From: Shinella sumterensis
Lineage (GTDB): Bacteria; Pseudomonadota; Alphaproteobacteria; Rhizobiales; Rhizobiaceae
DNA length: 64,000 bases
Assembly: GCF_004514425.2 (NCBI RefSeq)
Contig: NZ_MYFN02000008.1
Location: 124,001 to 188,000 of the forward strand
Reading direction: 5' to 3'
In this document: positions 29,120 through 37,695 of the stretch, piece after piece
Layout of the letters: every line of letters begins with the position of its first letter
How positions within the stretch are numbered: the stretch's first letter is position 1
Notes under the pieces: model-generated
Seen by the model: only the letters and a program-made list of their open reading frames with translations
What the model was told of the DNA's origin: nothing
Database searches by the model: none
Position numbers and translations under genes: made by a program

Positions 29120-30634
29120 TCAGCCGGCCCGCGCCCGGTCTTCGGCCTGCGCCTCGAGGATTTCCCGGACCTTGGCGACCAGTTCGGCCTCCGGCACGGA
29201 CACCTGGGCCACGCGTGCCTCGCGCCACGACGTGTTGTCCTCGATTTCGCCGGAGAGGCGCTTGCCCTCGATCAGGTCCTTGATCTGCACCACGCCTTCG
29301 GCGCGCTCGTCGCCGCCCTGGATGATGGCGACGGGGGCGTTGCGGCGGTCGGCATATTTCAGCTGGTTGCCGAACTTCTTCCAGTTGCCCTGGTACATTT
29401 CGGCGCGAATGCCGGCATTGCGCAGGTCCTGGGTGAAGCGCTGGTAACGGCCCATGCTCTCGACATCGCCGTCCATGACGGTGACGAGAACGGGGGCCAC
29501 GACGTCATCCTGCCCGAGCTTGCCGAGGTTCTTCAGCGCCGTCATCAGGCGCGAGACGCCGATGGAGAAGCCCGTGGCCGGGACCGGCTGGCCCATGAAG
29601 CGCGACACGAGGCCATCATAACGGCCCCCGCCACCGACGGACCCGAAGACGACCTTCTCGCCCTTCTCGTTGGTGACGGCAAACTGCAGCTCGGCCTCGA
29701 AGACGGGGCCGGTATAGTATTCGAGGCCGCGAACGACGGAGGGGTCGATCTTGATGCGCTCCGGGCCGTAACCCGCAGAGGTGACGAGATGGCCGATCTG
29801 GTTCAGCTCGTCGACGCCCTCGCCGCCCTTCGCCGTGCCTTCGACCAGCTTGGCCAGATCGCCGGCACTTGCCACGTAATCCTGGATACCGACGAAGAAC
29901 AGCACCTTTTCGATCTGCTCTTCGCTCAGCCCGGCGCCCTTGGTGAAGTCGCCGGACTCGTCCTTGCGGCCGGGGCCGAGCAGAAGCTTCACGCCTTCCG
30001 GTCCGAACTTGTCGAGCTTGTCGATGGCGCGCAGCACGGTCAGGCGTGCGCCTGCCTTATCATCGCCGCCGAGGCCGATGGCTTCCAGCACGCCGTCCAG
30101 AACCTTGCGGTTGTTGACGCGAATGACATAGTCGCCGCGCTTGATGCCGAGGGCTTCCATCGTGTCGGCCATCATCATGCACATCTCGGCATCCGCCTGG
30201 ACGCCGGCGGCACCGACCGTGTCGGCATCGAACTGCATGAACTGGCGGAAGCGGCCCGGGCCCGGCTTCTCGTTGCGGAAGACATAGCCCGCGCGGTAGG
30301 TGCGGTAGGGCAGCTGGATCTCGTTGAAATTCTCCGCGACATGGCGGGCAAGCGGCGCCGTCAGGTCGTAGCGCAGGCTCATCCACTGCTCGTCATCGTC
30401 CTGCAACGAGAAGACGCCCTCGTTGGGGCGGTCGCTGTCGGGCAGGAACTTTCCGAGCGCATCGGTATATTCGAAGAGCGGCGTTTCAACGGGATCGAAG
30501 CCGTAGCGCTCGTAGACCTCGCTAATCTTTGCGGTCATCTCGTTGACGGCGCGGATATCCGCAGCCTCGCGGTCGACAAAGCCGCGCGGCAGGCGGGCTC
30601 TCAGCTTCTGCGGTTTCTTCTGCTTTTCGCTCAT
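29120..30634 (-). CDS. hisS: Histidyl-tRNA synthetase
   Basis: Class II aminoacyl-tRNA synthetase, 504 residues. The N-terminus [12 protein letters not shown], motif 2 with [20 protein letters not shown], the histidine-specific stretch [11 protein letters not shown], and motif 3 GFSIGVSRL are visible. The C-terminal domain (from about 400) is the anticodon-binding alpha/beta fold. The length and the RFRQFMQ form of motif 2 match alphaproteobacterial HisRS. It is first in the hisS-hisZ-hisG run. Confidence 0.96.
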   Translation of the reverse strand: MSEKQKKPQKLRARLPRGFVDREAADIRAVNEMTAKISEVYERYGFDPVETPLFEYTDALGKFLPDSDRPNEGVFSLQDDDEQWMSLRYDLTAPLARHVAENFNEIQLPYRTYRAGYVFRNEKPGPGRFRQFMQFDADTVGAAGVQADAEMCMMMADTMEALGIKRGDYVIRVNNRKVLDGVLEAIGLGGDDKAGARLTVLRAIDKLDKFGPEGVKLLLGPGRKDESGDFTKGAGLSEEQIEKVLFFVGIQDYVASAGDLAKLVEGTAKGGEGVDELNQIGHLVTSAGYGPERIKIDPSVVRGLEYYTGPVFEAELQFAVTNEKGEKVVFGSVGGGGRYDGLVSRFMGQPVPATGFSIGVSRLMTALKNLGKLGQDDVVAPVLVTVMDGDVESMGRYQRFTQDLRNAGIRAEMYQGNWKKFGNQLKYADRRNAPVAIIQGGDERAEGVVQIKDLIEGKRLSGEIEDNTSWREARVAQVSVPEAELVAKVREILEAQAEDRARAG

Positions 30635-30921
30635 CGGGACGGCCGAAATTCCTGTATTTCCGTTGCGGTTTCCCTAGCGGATTGGGCCGGAAGCGGCAAG
30701 GGCGCAAAGACACGCCCTTTTTGATGGAGCCGAACCGGCCGCTCTCCTTTTAGTGGATTTCGGCTGCGGCTCGGCGTATGAAAGCGAACGCTCACTCGCG
30801 CAGTCGTTGCTGCCGGTGAACGTGTATATGAAAAGACGGCGACCATACGCAGGGCTGGGTGTGGTTTGCCGCCGCCCGCTTGTCCTCCCGGACAGCGACG
30901 ACAGCAGCCCGGACCGACCGA

Positions 30922-31359
30922 ATGGCATCGAAATCGACAATCTCCCGCGCGCAACGCTCGTCCGTCGCAGACTTCATCGGCATCAAGGCGGATCAACTGG
31001 ACGACATGTTCGTCTGCGAATCCTGGAGCGCGGACCTCGCGACGGGCATTGTCTGGATCGGACCGCAGACCGCCGCCTTCCATGGCGTGGCCGGCCAGAC
31101 CTGCGGCATCCTCGACATCATCCAGCCCTATGACCCCGCCGACTGGCACAAGATCCTGCTGGCGCTGGAGGAAGCCGCCACCGTGGCGACCGATATCAGC
31201 TTCGGAACCTCGATCCGCCCCATGGCGGGCCTCTACCGCCCGGTATTCTGCTTCGGCCATTCGGAAATCACCGCGACGGGCGGCGCAATCGTCGGCACCT
31301 TCGCCACCGCGCGGCGCTGTCTCGAAACGACTTCGACCATGCCGGCCCTGCTGAACTGA
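30922..31359 (+). CDS. Small PAS-like protein (paralogue B)
   Basis: A 145-residue soluble protein related to the one at 21538-21984. Shared landmarks are WSADLATGIVWIG (residue 35 on), His-Gly at 54-55, CGILD at 61-65, YDPAD at 70-74 and RPVFCFG at 106-112, ending in a final strand AIVGTFA. The spacing fits one diverged PAS domain with no output domain attached. The ATG at 30922 has a poor ribosome site; the frame extends to a GTG at 30859. It is divergent from hisS. No partner gene is obvious. Confidence 0.72.
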   Translation: MASKSTISRAQRSSVADFIGIKADQLDDMFVCESWSADLATGIVWIGPQTAAFHGVAGQTCGILDIIQPYDPADWHKILLALEEAATVATDISFGTSIRPMAGLYRPVFCFGHSEITATGGAIVGTFATARRCLETTSTMPALLN

Positions 31360-31398
31360 GGCCTTTCCTTTTGCGCCGCACGCGCCTATCTCTGATGC

Positions 31399-31713
31399 AT
31401 GCGGAAGCTCTTCCTCATATTCGCCATTCTGGGCGCCGTGCTCGCCGGCTGGGTGCCGGCGATGGCGGGGACGCTGCATGCGGCCCAGATACCGGCGGCG
31501 CAGACCGTGCAGATGCATGACCACGGCTCCGGCGACCATGGCAAATCCAAGCCGGCCGCCCATCCCGTCGCATGTGCCGCGTGTTTTGCGATAGAAGCGG
31601 AAACGCTTTTCCCAGAAAGCCGGCGGCTCGACATTTGCGCGCGCATGTCCAGCGCCGAGCCGCGCCTTGCCGGCCGTGCGCTCTCGCCGCTCGATCCCCC
31701 TCCCCGATCCTGA
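31399..31713 (+). CDS. Small secreted His/Cys-containing protein
   Basis: A 104-residue protein with a clear signal peptide (MRKLFLIFAILGAVLAGWVP, cleavage after AMA). The mature part holds MHDHGSGDHGK and, after it, HPVACAACF, a pattern suited to metal binding. The C-terminal third is Arg- and Pro-rich. The layout recalls small periplasmic proteins found with copper-resistance genes, but I cannot name a family. It precedes the DUF305 gene by 69 bp on the same strand. Confidence 0.65.
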   Translation: MRKLFLIFAILGAVLAGWVPAMAGTLHAAQIPAAQTVQMHDHGSGDHGKSKPAAHPVACAACFAIEAETLFPESRRLDICARMSSAEPRLAGRALSPLDPPPRS

Positions 31714-31782
31714 ACGCGATTGCATGACATGCGGACGCGCCTTGCGTCCGATCATCAACCGTTTTCAGAACTGGAAAAGACA

Positions 31783-32151
31783 ATGAACGCAAAGACCCTG
31801 TTTCTTGGCGCAGCCCTCACGCTCGCCTTCTCCCTGCCTGCCATGGCGCAGGAGGCCGATCACTCCGGCCATCAGATGGCGGCGGAGCCTTCGGCCAGCG
31901 CATCCACGCAGGCCTTCATGGACGCCAATGCGAAGATGCATGAGGGTATGGATATCCCGTTCTCCGGCGATGCCGACGTGGATTTCGTGCGCGGCATGAT
32001 CGCCCATCACCAGGGCGCCATCGACATGGCGAAGGTCGAGCTGGAACACGGCAAGGACCCGGCCATCCGCAAGCTCGCCGAGGAGATCATCAGCGCCCAG
32101 GAGGGCGAGATCAGGATGATGGAAGCGTGGCTGGCGAAGAACGCCAAGTGA
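31783..32151 (+). CDS. DUF305 family periplasmic protein
   Basis: A 122-residue secreted protein with signal peptide (MNAKTLFLGAALTLAFSLPA, cleaved after AMA). It has the DUF305 signatures FVRGMIAHHQGAIDMAKVEL near residue 70 and AEEIISAQEGEIRMMEAWL. The DUF305 fold is a four-helix ferritin-like bundle, often next to copper or other metal homeostasis genes. The His-rich start of the mature part (DHSGHQM) also suggests metal contact. The ATG at 31783 follows GGAAAAGA. Confidence 0.88.
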   Translation: MNAKTLFLGAALTLAFSLPAMAQEADHSGHQMAAEPSASASTQAFMDANAKMHEGMDIPFSGDADVDFVRGMIAHHQGAIDMAKVELEHGKDPAIRKLAEEIISAQEGEIRMMEAWLAKNAK

Positions 32152-32170
32152 CCACATCAGAGAAGACCGG

Positions 32171-32210
32171 GAGGCTCGCCGCAAGGCGGGCCTCTCTCGT
32201 TTCGCCACAC
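32171..32210 (+). terminator. Terminator after the DUF305 gene
   Basis: Ten-pair stem GAGGCTCGCC / GGCGGGCCTC with one G-T pair and a GCAA tetraloop, then TCTCGTTTCG. Confidence 0.6.
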
Positions 32211-32232
32211 GGGCGATGACCATATGACCGAA

Positions 32233-32258
32233 TGAAAAACCCGCCGGAACCGGCGGGT
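32233..32258 (-). terminator. Terminator of the minus-strand gene at 32269-32487
   Basis: Nine-pair stem ACCCGCCGG / CCGGCGGGT. Read on the minus strand it is followed by TTTTCATT, ten bases past the stop codon of the small gene. Confidence 0.8.
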
Positions 32259-32268
32259 CTTCAATCGC

Positions 32269-32487
32269 TCACTCGCCCGCCGGCGGCCGGCTCGTCGCCG
32301 AGGCCTCGACAAGCGAGGCGGCGATCGCGCGGGCCATCATCAGGCTCGTTTCGCGCAGTTCGGTGTTGGAGCCGCTTCGTGCGGACCGGATGAGACGAAA
32401 GCCCTCGCGCAACATGATCTCCTGCGCCTTGTCACAGGCCCAGAGCTCCAGCCGGGTATCGTCGATTGCAGATCGGTTTGGCGCCAT
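32269..32487 (-). CDS. Small hypothetical protein
   Basis: A 72-residue soluble protein with no recognised domain. It is largely helical and charged, with central LWACDKAQEIMLREGFRLI and a serine- and alanine-rich end. The start is set at the ATG at 32487, a few bases after a GGGGGA run. It has its own terminator. A 12-bp perfect palindrome lies 50 bp upstream of its start. Confidence 0.6.
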   Translation of the reverse strand: MAPNRSAIDDTRLELWACDKAQEIMLREGFRLIRSARSGSNTELRETSLMMARAIAASLVEASATSRPPAGE

Positions 32488-32536
32488 GAATCCCCCATGC
32501 CAAATCATTCAGCATAAAGCGGCACCGCGCGACCAT

Positions 32537-32548
32537 ACGTGTACACGT
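32537..32548. promoter_or_regulatory. Perfect 12-bp palindrome upstream of a small gene
   Basis: ACGTGTACACGT is fully self-complementary. It lies 50 bp before the start of the gene at 32487 and could be an operator. No known consensus is matched with confidence. Confidence 0.3.
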
Positions 32549-32644
32549 CGCCCCAGACTTGTCGATGTATGAATTCGCCGCTCAACCATAAGCTACATGA
32601 TTCGTCGTAAATTCAAATAGCGCTTTGCCAGATCAAGTCCGGAT

Positions 32645-33274
32645 TTATGGCCGTATGAGCGCTTTTCTCTTCAATTCTACTTCGGCACGGCAGAAGCAAC
32701 CTTCGATGTGGTCGTTCACGAGCCCCATGGCCTGCATGAAGGCATAGACGGTCGTGGGGCCGACGAAGGTCCAGCCGCGCTTCTTGAGGTCCTTCGAAAG
32801 GCGCACGGATGTCGGCGTCGTCGGGTTGGCGGAAATCGTCACCCAGTCCACCCGTGCCGGACGTTCCTCGGGGCCCGGCTCGAAGCTCCAGAAATAGCGG
32901 GCGAGCGTGCCGAACTCGTCGCGCAGGGCCTGCGCGCGGCGCGCGTTGTTGATGGTCGAGACGATCTTGCCGCGATGGCGCACGATGCCGGGGTCGGCCA
33001 GGCAGCGCGCGATATCGTCCTCGCCGAACGCCGCGACGCGGTCGAAATCGAAGCCGGCGAAGGCGGCACGGAACCCATCCCGCTTGCGCAGGATGGTGAG
33101 CCAGGACAGCCCCGACTGGAACCCTTCCAGGCAGATCTTCTCGAAAAGACGGATATCGCTGGTGACGGGCTGGCCCCATTCCTCGTCATGGTAACGGCGG
33201 TAGTCGTCGAGGTTGCCGTGCCAGGCGCACCGCGTCTTGCCGTCCTCGCCCACCGTCAATCCGCGTTCCGTCAT
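32645..33274 (-). CDS. tag: DNA-3-methyladenine glycosylase I
   Basis: Removes 3-methyladenine from alkylated DNA in base-excision repair. The 209-residue protein has RCAWHGNLDDYRRYHDEEWG near the start (Cys and His for the zinc site), then LFEKICLEGFQSGLSW with the catalytic-site glutamate, and near the end MNDHIEGCFCR-type sequence (VNDHIEGCFCR) completing the zinc ligands. Length is normal. The ATG at 33274 gives MTERGLTVG; the 12-codon upstream extension is unlikely. Confidence 0.93.
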   Translation of the reverse strand: MTERGLTVGEDGKTRCAWHGNLDDYRRYHDEEWGQPVTSDIRLFEKICLEGFQSGLSWLTILRKRDGFRAAFAGFDFDRVAAFGEDDIARCLADPGIVRHRGKIVSTINNARRAQALRDEFGTLARYFWSFEPGPEERPARVDWVTISANPTTPTSVRLSKDLKKRGWTFVGPTTVYAFMQAMGLVNDHIEGCFCRAEVELKRKALIRP

Positions 33275-33485
33275 CGCCGTCTCCGTTTCCTGTTTGTTCG
33301 CGTTTACCACTCATCAACCACCTTTGGAAAGCCGGCAATAACCCTACTCAACGCTTTATCGGCATCGTGCATGTTTAATGAACGGCCGTTTACCATTCGC
33401 TTCATCTGACGGTGCAAGCATTTTCCCGAACCGGCGCCGCATTGGGGCGGCGCAGACCGGCGACGATCAGTAGCGAGTACGTCCG

Positions 33486-34226
33486 ATGTTGATACGAACC
33501 CTTCTAGCAGCAGTCCTGCTGAGCACCACGACGGTTGCCCACGCCAACGACCGGTACGGCAGCCGCCCGCCCGTCATCGTCAGCCCCGACCTCACCGCGC
33601 CGTGGCTGATGCAGCTGACCGGCGAAGGCGCGCAGCCCGCCGCCAATACGCGCCGCATCATCCAGCGCCAGCGGGTGGAGCAGCGCCGCGTCATCCGCCG
33701 CGACGGCGTCGCCCGCGTGGAGCAGGTATCGGCGACCGGCCAGGCGCAGAGGCCCGTGCGCTCCAAGCTCGATCCGATGTATCTGCCGCAGATCGTTTCC
33801 TACGACAGCAAGCACAAGGCCGGCACGATCGTCATCGATACCAACAACCGATTCCTCTATCTCGTGATGGGCGACGGCAAGGCGCGCCGCTACGGCGTGG
33901 GCGTCGGCAAGCCCGGCTTCGAATGGGCCGGCACGCATACCGTAACCCGCAAGGCCGAGTGGCCGCGCTGGACCCCGCCCAAGGAAATGGTCGCGCGCGA
34001 GGCCGCAAAGGGCCATTACCTGCCGGCCTCCATGGAAGGCGGACCGGAAAACCCGCTCGGCTCGCGCGCCATGTATCTCGGCTCGACACTTTACCGCATC
34101 CACGGCACGAATGCGCCCTGGACGATCGGCTATGCGGTCTCCTCCGGCTGCATCCGCATGCGCAACGAAGATGTCGTCGATCTCTACGAACGCGTGAAGG
34201 TCGGTACCAAGGTCATCGTGATCTGA
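33486..34226 (+). CDS. L,D-transpeptidase (YkuD domain), copy 1
   Basis: A 246-residue periplasmic enzyme that makes 3-3 peptidoglycan cross-links or attaches proteins to peptidoglycan. The signal peptide is MLIRTLLAAVLLSTTTVAHA. The YkuD domain spans about residues 105-246, with the substrate strand TIVIDTNNRFLYLV and the catalytic motif IHGTN followed by SSGCIRM, with the catalytic cysteine near residue 222. Residues 50-90 are basic and Gln-rich. It is followed by a strong terminator and then a paralogue. Confidence 0.93.
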   Translation: MLIRTLLAAVLLSTTTVAHANDRYGSRPPVIVSPDLTAPWLMQLTGEGAQPAANTRRIIQRQRVEQRRVIRRDGVARVEQVSATGQAQRPVRSKLDPMYLPQIVSYDSKHKAGTIVIDTNNRFLYLVMGDGKARRYGVGVGKPGFEWAGTHTVTRKAEWPRWTPPKEMVAREAAKGHYLPASMEGGPENPLGSRAMYLGSTLYRIHGTNAPWTIGYAVSSGCIRMRNEDVVDLYERVKVGTKVIVI

Positions 34227-34250
34227 CGCCGCACGACACCAAGCAATTCG

Positions 34251-34290
34251 AACATCTCCGGCCGCCCCGCTGCCGGAGATGTTTTCGTTT
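34251..34290 (+). terminator. Terminator between the two L,D-transpeptidase genes
   Basis: Twelve-pair stem AACATCTCCGGC / GCCGGAGATGTT with a 9-base loop, followed by TTCGTTT. The two paralogues therefore probably have separate transcripts. Confidence 0.85.
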
Positions 34291-34418
34291 TACGCAGGCA
34301 CCGTCGAAAGAATTCGAAGAAATCCGCCCCCGCAACCGTTCCGCTTCCGGCAGGCCGACTTGAATTTGATCAGGACTCGGCTAGCCTTGCGGAATTGAGG
34401 ATTGAGAGGGAATTCAAC

Positions 34419-35123
34419 ATGCGGACATACGCATCGATCTTGCTGGCGGCCGCCGTCGCCGTCACGGCGATCATGCCGGCGACAGCGGCCAGCGCCTTTC
34501 CCGGCGCGCGGCAGGAGAACCAGGCCGGCCCCGCGCGCGACGTCGTGCTCGTGCAGCAGAGCAAGAAGCAGGTCGCCCAGAAGTACAAGCGCACCAAGGT
34601 CCGCTTCGTCACCGACCAGGCGCCGGGCACCGTTATCGTCGATACGAACAACAAGTTCCTCTACTATGTCGAGGGCAAGAACCGGGCGACGCGCTACGGC
34701 ATCGGCGTCGGGCGTGACGGCTTCGGCTGGTCGGGCGTGGTGAAGGTGGGGCGCAAGGCCGAATGGCCGAGCTGGACGCCGCCGGCCGAGATGCGCCGCC
34801 GCGAGGCCAAGAAGGGCCGCATCCTGCCCGTCGTGCAGGCCGGCGGCGAGGACAACCCGCTCGGCGCGCGCGCCCTCTATCTCTACCAGGGCGGCCGCGA
34901 CACCATCTTCCGCATCCACGGCACGAACCAGCCCTGGACGATCGGCCAGAACATGTCGTCGGGCTGTATCCGCATGATGAACAAGGATGTGGAGCATCTC
35001 TACGCCCGCGCTGATGTCGGCACCAAGGTCGTCGTCGTCGGTCCCGGCAACCGGCAGGGCGCCGTCAACTACAACGACCGCGGCGTGGATTTCTTCGGCA
35101 CGCTCTTCGGCTTCGGCGGATAA
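34419..35123 (+). CDS. L,D-transpeptidase (YkuD domain), copy 2
   Basis: A 234-residue paralogue of the preceding gene. Signal peptide MRTYASILLAAAVAVTAIMP with cleavage after ASA. The YkuD domain has TVIVDTNNKFLYYV, the GVGRDGFGWSG stretch, and the catalytic IHGTN plus SSGCIRM. After the domain it carries an extra tail of about 20 residues ending FFGTLFGFGG, missing from copy 1. The ATG at 34419 follows GAGAGGGAA. It is convergent with glcF across a shared terminator. Confidence 0.93.
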   Translation: MRTYASILLAAAVAVTAIMPATAASAFPGARQENQAGPARDVVLVQQSKKQVAQKYKRTKVRFVTDQAPGTVIVDTNNKFLYYVEGKNRATRYGIGVGRDGFGWSGVVKVGRKAEWPSWTPPAEMRRREAKKGRILPVVQAGGEDNPLGARALYLYQGGRDTIFRIHGTNQPWTIGQNMSSGCIRMMNKDVEHLYARADVGTKVVVVGPGNRQGAVNYNDRGVDFFGTLFGFGG

Positions 35124-35148
35124 CGGCCAGGACTTGCTTGGATCAGAG

Positions 35149-35175
35149 AATGCCGGCTTCAGGCCGGCATTTTCG
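35149..35175. terminator. Bidirectional terminator overlapping the glcF stop codon
   Basis: Stem AATGCCGGC / GCCGGCATT with a 5-base loop, then TTCG on the plus strand. The glcF stop codon (35159-35161 on the minus strand) lies in the loop, so one hairpin appears to end both the transpeptidase transcript and glcF. Confidence 0.7.
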
Positions 35176-36481
35176 TTGCAAGGTTTGAGATCGCCACGGG
35201 TTTCTCACCACCATAGGCCCAATCGAGCAATTCCACCGTATGCAGAATCGGCACGGCGGTTCCGGTCGCGATCTGTGTGATGCAGCCGATATTGCCGGTG
35301 GCGATGAGGTCGGGCTTCGTCGCCTCGATGTTCTTGACCTTGCGCGCCTTCAGCTTGGCCGAGATTTCCGGCTGGAGGATATTGTAGGTGCCGGCCGAGC
35401 CGCAGCAGAGATGGCCTTCCGCAGGATCGCGCACCGTAAAGCCCGCCTTCTTCAACAACGTCTTCGGCGCCATGGTGATCTTCTGGCCATGCTGCATGGA
35501 GCAGGCCGAGTGATAGGCGACCGTCAGCCCCTTCGCCTCCTGTTGCGGCAGGTCGAGGGTCGCGAGATATTCCGTCACGTCCTTGGCGAGGGCCGAGACG
35601 CGCGCCGCCTTGCCCGCATAAACGGGGTCGAGCCGCAGCATGAAACCGTAATCCTTGATCGTCGTGCCGCAGCCGGAGGCCGTGATGATGATGGCGTCGA
35701 GCCCGCCCTTCTCCACTTCCGCGAGCCAGACATCGACATTGCGCCGCGCGGCCTCCAGCGCCTGCGCTTCGCGGCCCATATGGTGGACGAGCGAACCGCA
35801 GCAGACCTCGCCGGCCGGCGCCACGACCTCGACGCCGAGCCGGGTCAGAAGCCGGATCGTCGCTTCATTGATGCCGGGCTTGAGCACAGGCTGGGCGCAG
35901 CCGGACAGGATCGCGACCCGCCCGCGACGCTCGCCGGCAGCGTCATATGTGCCCGGTTTCGAGCTGGCGGAGGCCTTCGGCAATGTCTTCGGCGCCAGAT
36001 CCAGCATCGCGCCGATGGGCTCGAAGGCCTTGAAGCGCTTGAAAAATCCGGCAAACGGCCGACCAAGCGCCGCAGCCTTCAGCGCGAGGCGAAAGCGCGA
36101 CGGATAGGGCAGCGTCGCCGCCAGGATGTTGCGCGTCAGGCGGTTCCAGAACGGCCGCCTGTAGGTCTCCTCGATATGCATGCGCGCGTGATCGACCAGA
36201 TGCATGTAGTCCACGCCGGAGGGACAGGTGGTCGTGCAGGCGAGGCAGGAGAGGCAGCGATCGATATGGGTGACCACCTCGGCATCCGCCGGGCGGCCGT
36301 TTTCCAGCATGTCCTTGATGAGATAGATGCGCCCGCGCGGGCTATCCAGCTCATTGCCGAGCGTCACATAGGTCGGACAGGTCGCCGTGCAGAATCCGCA
36401 ATGCACGCATTTGCGCAGGATCTTCTCCGACGTCGCGACATGCGGATCGGCAAGCTGTTCGGCGGTGAAATTGGTTTGCAT
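35159..36481 (-). CDS. glcF: Glycolate oxidase iron-sulfur subunit GlcF
   Basis: Electron-transfer subunit of the membrane-associated glycolate oxidase, which turns glycolate into glyoxylate. The 440-residue protein has two [4Fe-4S] motifs, CVHCGFCTATCP (Cys 25, 28, 31, 35) and CLSCLACTTTCP (Cys 76, 79, 82, 86), and two C-terminal CCG domains with GEVCCGSLVHH and GHLCCGSAGTYN. The start is the ATG at 36481, giving MQTNFTAEQL, 14 bases after the glcE stop. It is last in the glcDEF operon. Confidence 0.95.
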   Translation of the reverse strand: MQTNFTAEQLADPHVATSEKILRKCVHCGFCTATCPTYVTLGNELDSPRGRIYLIKDMLENGRPADAEVVTHIDRCLSCLACTTTCPSGVDYMHLVDHARMHIEETYRRPFWNRLTRNILAATLPYPSRFRLALKAAALGRPFAGFFKRFKAFEPIGAMLDLAPKTLPKASASSKPGTYDAAGERRGRVAILSGCAQPVLKPGINEATIRLLTRLGVEVVAPAGEVCCGSLVHHMGREAQALEAARRNVDVWLAEVEKGGLDAIIITASGCGTTIKDYGFMLRLDPVYAGKAARVSALAKDVTEYLATLDLPQQEAKGLTVAYHSACSMQHGQKITMAPKTLLKKAGFTVRDPAEGHLCCGSAGTYNILQPEISAKLKARKVKNIEATKPDLIATGNIGCITQIATGTAVPILHTVELLDWAYGGEKPVAISNLATKMPA

Positions 36482-36495
36482 CAGCAGGTGTCCTG

Positions 36496-37695
36496 TCAGC
36501 CGGTCATGCGGGATCTGAAAAGCCCGCCCGGATCGAAACTTGCCTTCACGGCGGTCTGGAGGGCTGCAACCGCGTCGGCCTGCGGCTGGAAGATGTCCGT
36601 TGCGGCGAGGACATCCGGCCGGGCGCGCAGCAGCGTTGCATGGCCGCCGCCGACCGCCTTGATATAGCGGCGCAGCAGGGCCGCCTCCGGATCGCTTTCC
36701 ATGCGCAGCCAGACGAGGCCGCCCTGCCAGTCGTAGAAGGCATCGACGCCCGTTTCGAGACGCAGGGCCGCGACTAGCTGCTGGCCGGCTGTGGGCGCAA
36801 CGGAAACCCGCCAGAGCGGGCGCGACGTGCCATCCGCATAGGGCGCGGCATCGCGGATTTCGCGCCAGAGGCGCTGTGTCAGACCGGCATCGCATTGCGA
36901 GACCGCACCGAAGCCGGCCATGGCATCGGCGAGCTTCTGCGCCCGGACCGAAACGGAGGCGGCAAGGCCTTCGAGCCGAAGCACGGTCGCCGCTCCGTCC
37001 GGCAGCGCGCCGCCGGCAAACCGGCCCCGCACGCTTTCAGGCAGATGCGCGGCACCGGAAACCTCGACCGGCAGGCCCATGGCGGTGGCCATGGCCGCCG
37101 TGGCCTCGGCATCGTTGAGACCCGAGATGACGATGGTGACGGCAGTTTCCGGCATCGGCAGGACCCGGAAGGTGACTTCCGTCAGGAGCGCGAGCGAACC
37201 GTGCGATCCGGCAAGCAGCTTTGCGAGATCGAGGCCCGTGACGTTCTTCATCACGCGGCCGCCGGCCTTCACGATCTCGCCCTTGCCGTTGACGAAGCGC
37301 ACGCCGAGCAGGCTGTCGCGCGCAGCACCCGCCACGAAGCGCCGCGGGCCGGAGGCGTTAGTCGCAAAGACGCCGCCGATGGTGGGAATGCCGGATGAGC
37401 CGAGCACGCCGCGCAGGTCCACCGGCTCGAAGGCCAGCATCTGGCGGTTTTCGGCAAGGGCTGCCTCGACCTTTTCAAGCGGCGTTCCCGCCCGCGCCGT
37501 CATGGTCATCTCGGCGGGATTGTAGGCGACGATGCCGTTGAGGCCGCGCGTCGACAGTTGCTCGGCGCCATCGGCGGCCGGCAGCAGGCTGCGCGTGCCG
37601 CCACCGGAAATGGAGAACGGCGTCGCAGACAGGCCGGCGATCATGACGAGGCGCGCTGCGGCCTCTTCGGAGAGCGGTTCATGGATCGGTGTCAT
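36496..37695 (-). CDS. glcE: Glycolate oxidase FAD-binding subunit GlcE
   Basis: A 399-residue FAD-linked subunit. The FAD-binding fold is seen in SISGGGTRSLLP near the start, GVLGSSGIPTIGGVFATNAS, and GGRVMKNVTGLDLAKLLAGS, all typical of GlcE. It lacks the C-terminal Cys and His catalytic stretch found in GlcD. Its ATG overlaps the glcD stop by four bases, so translation is coupled. Confidence 0.94.
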   Translation of the reverse strand: MTPIHEPLSEEAAARLVMIAGLSATPFSISGGGTRSLLPAADGAEQLSTRGLNGIVAYNPAEMTMTARAGTPLEKVEAALAENRQMLAFEPVDLRGVLGSSGIPTIGGVFATNASGPRRFVAGAARDSLLGVRFVNGKGEIVKAGGRVMKNVTGLDLAKLLAGSHGSLALLTEVTFRVLPMPETAVTIVISGLNDAEATAAMATAMGLPVEVSGAAHLPESVRGRFAGGALPDGAATVLRLEGLAASVSVRAQKLADAMAGFGAVSQCDAGLTQRLWREIRDAAPYADGTSRPLWRVSVAPTAGQQLVAALRLETGVDAFYDWQGGLVWLRMESDPEAALLRRYIKAVGGGHATLLRARPDVLAATDIFQPQADAVAALQTAVKASFDPGGLFRSRMTG

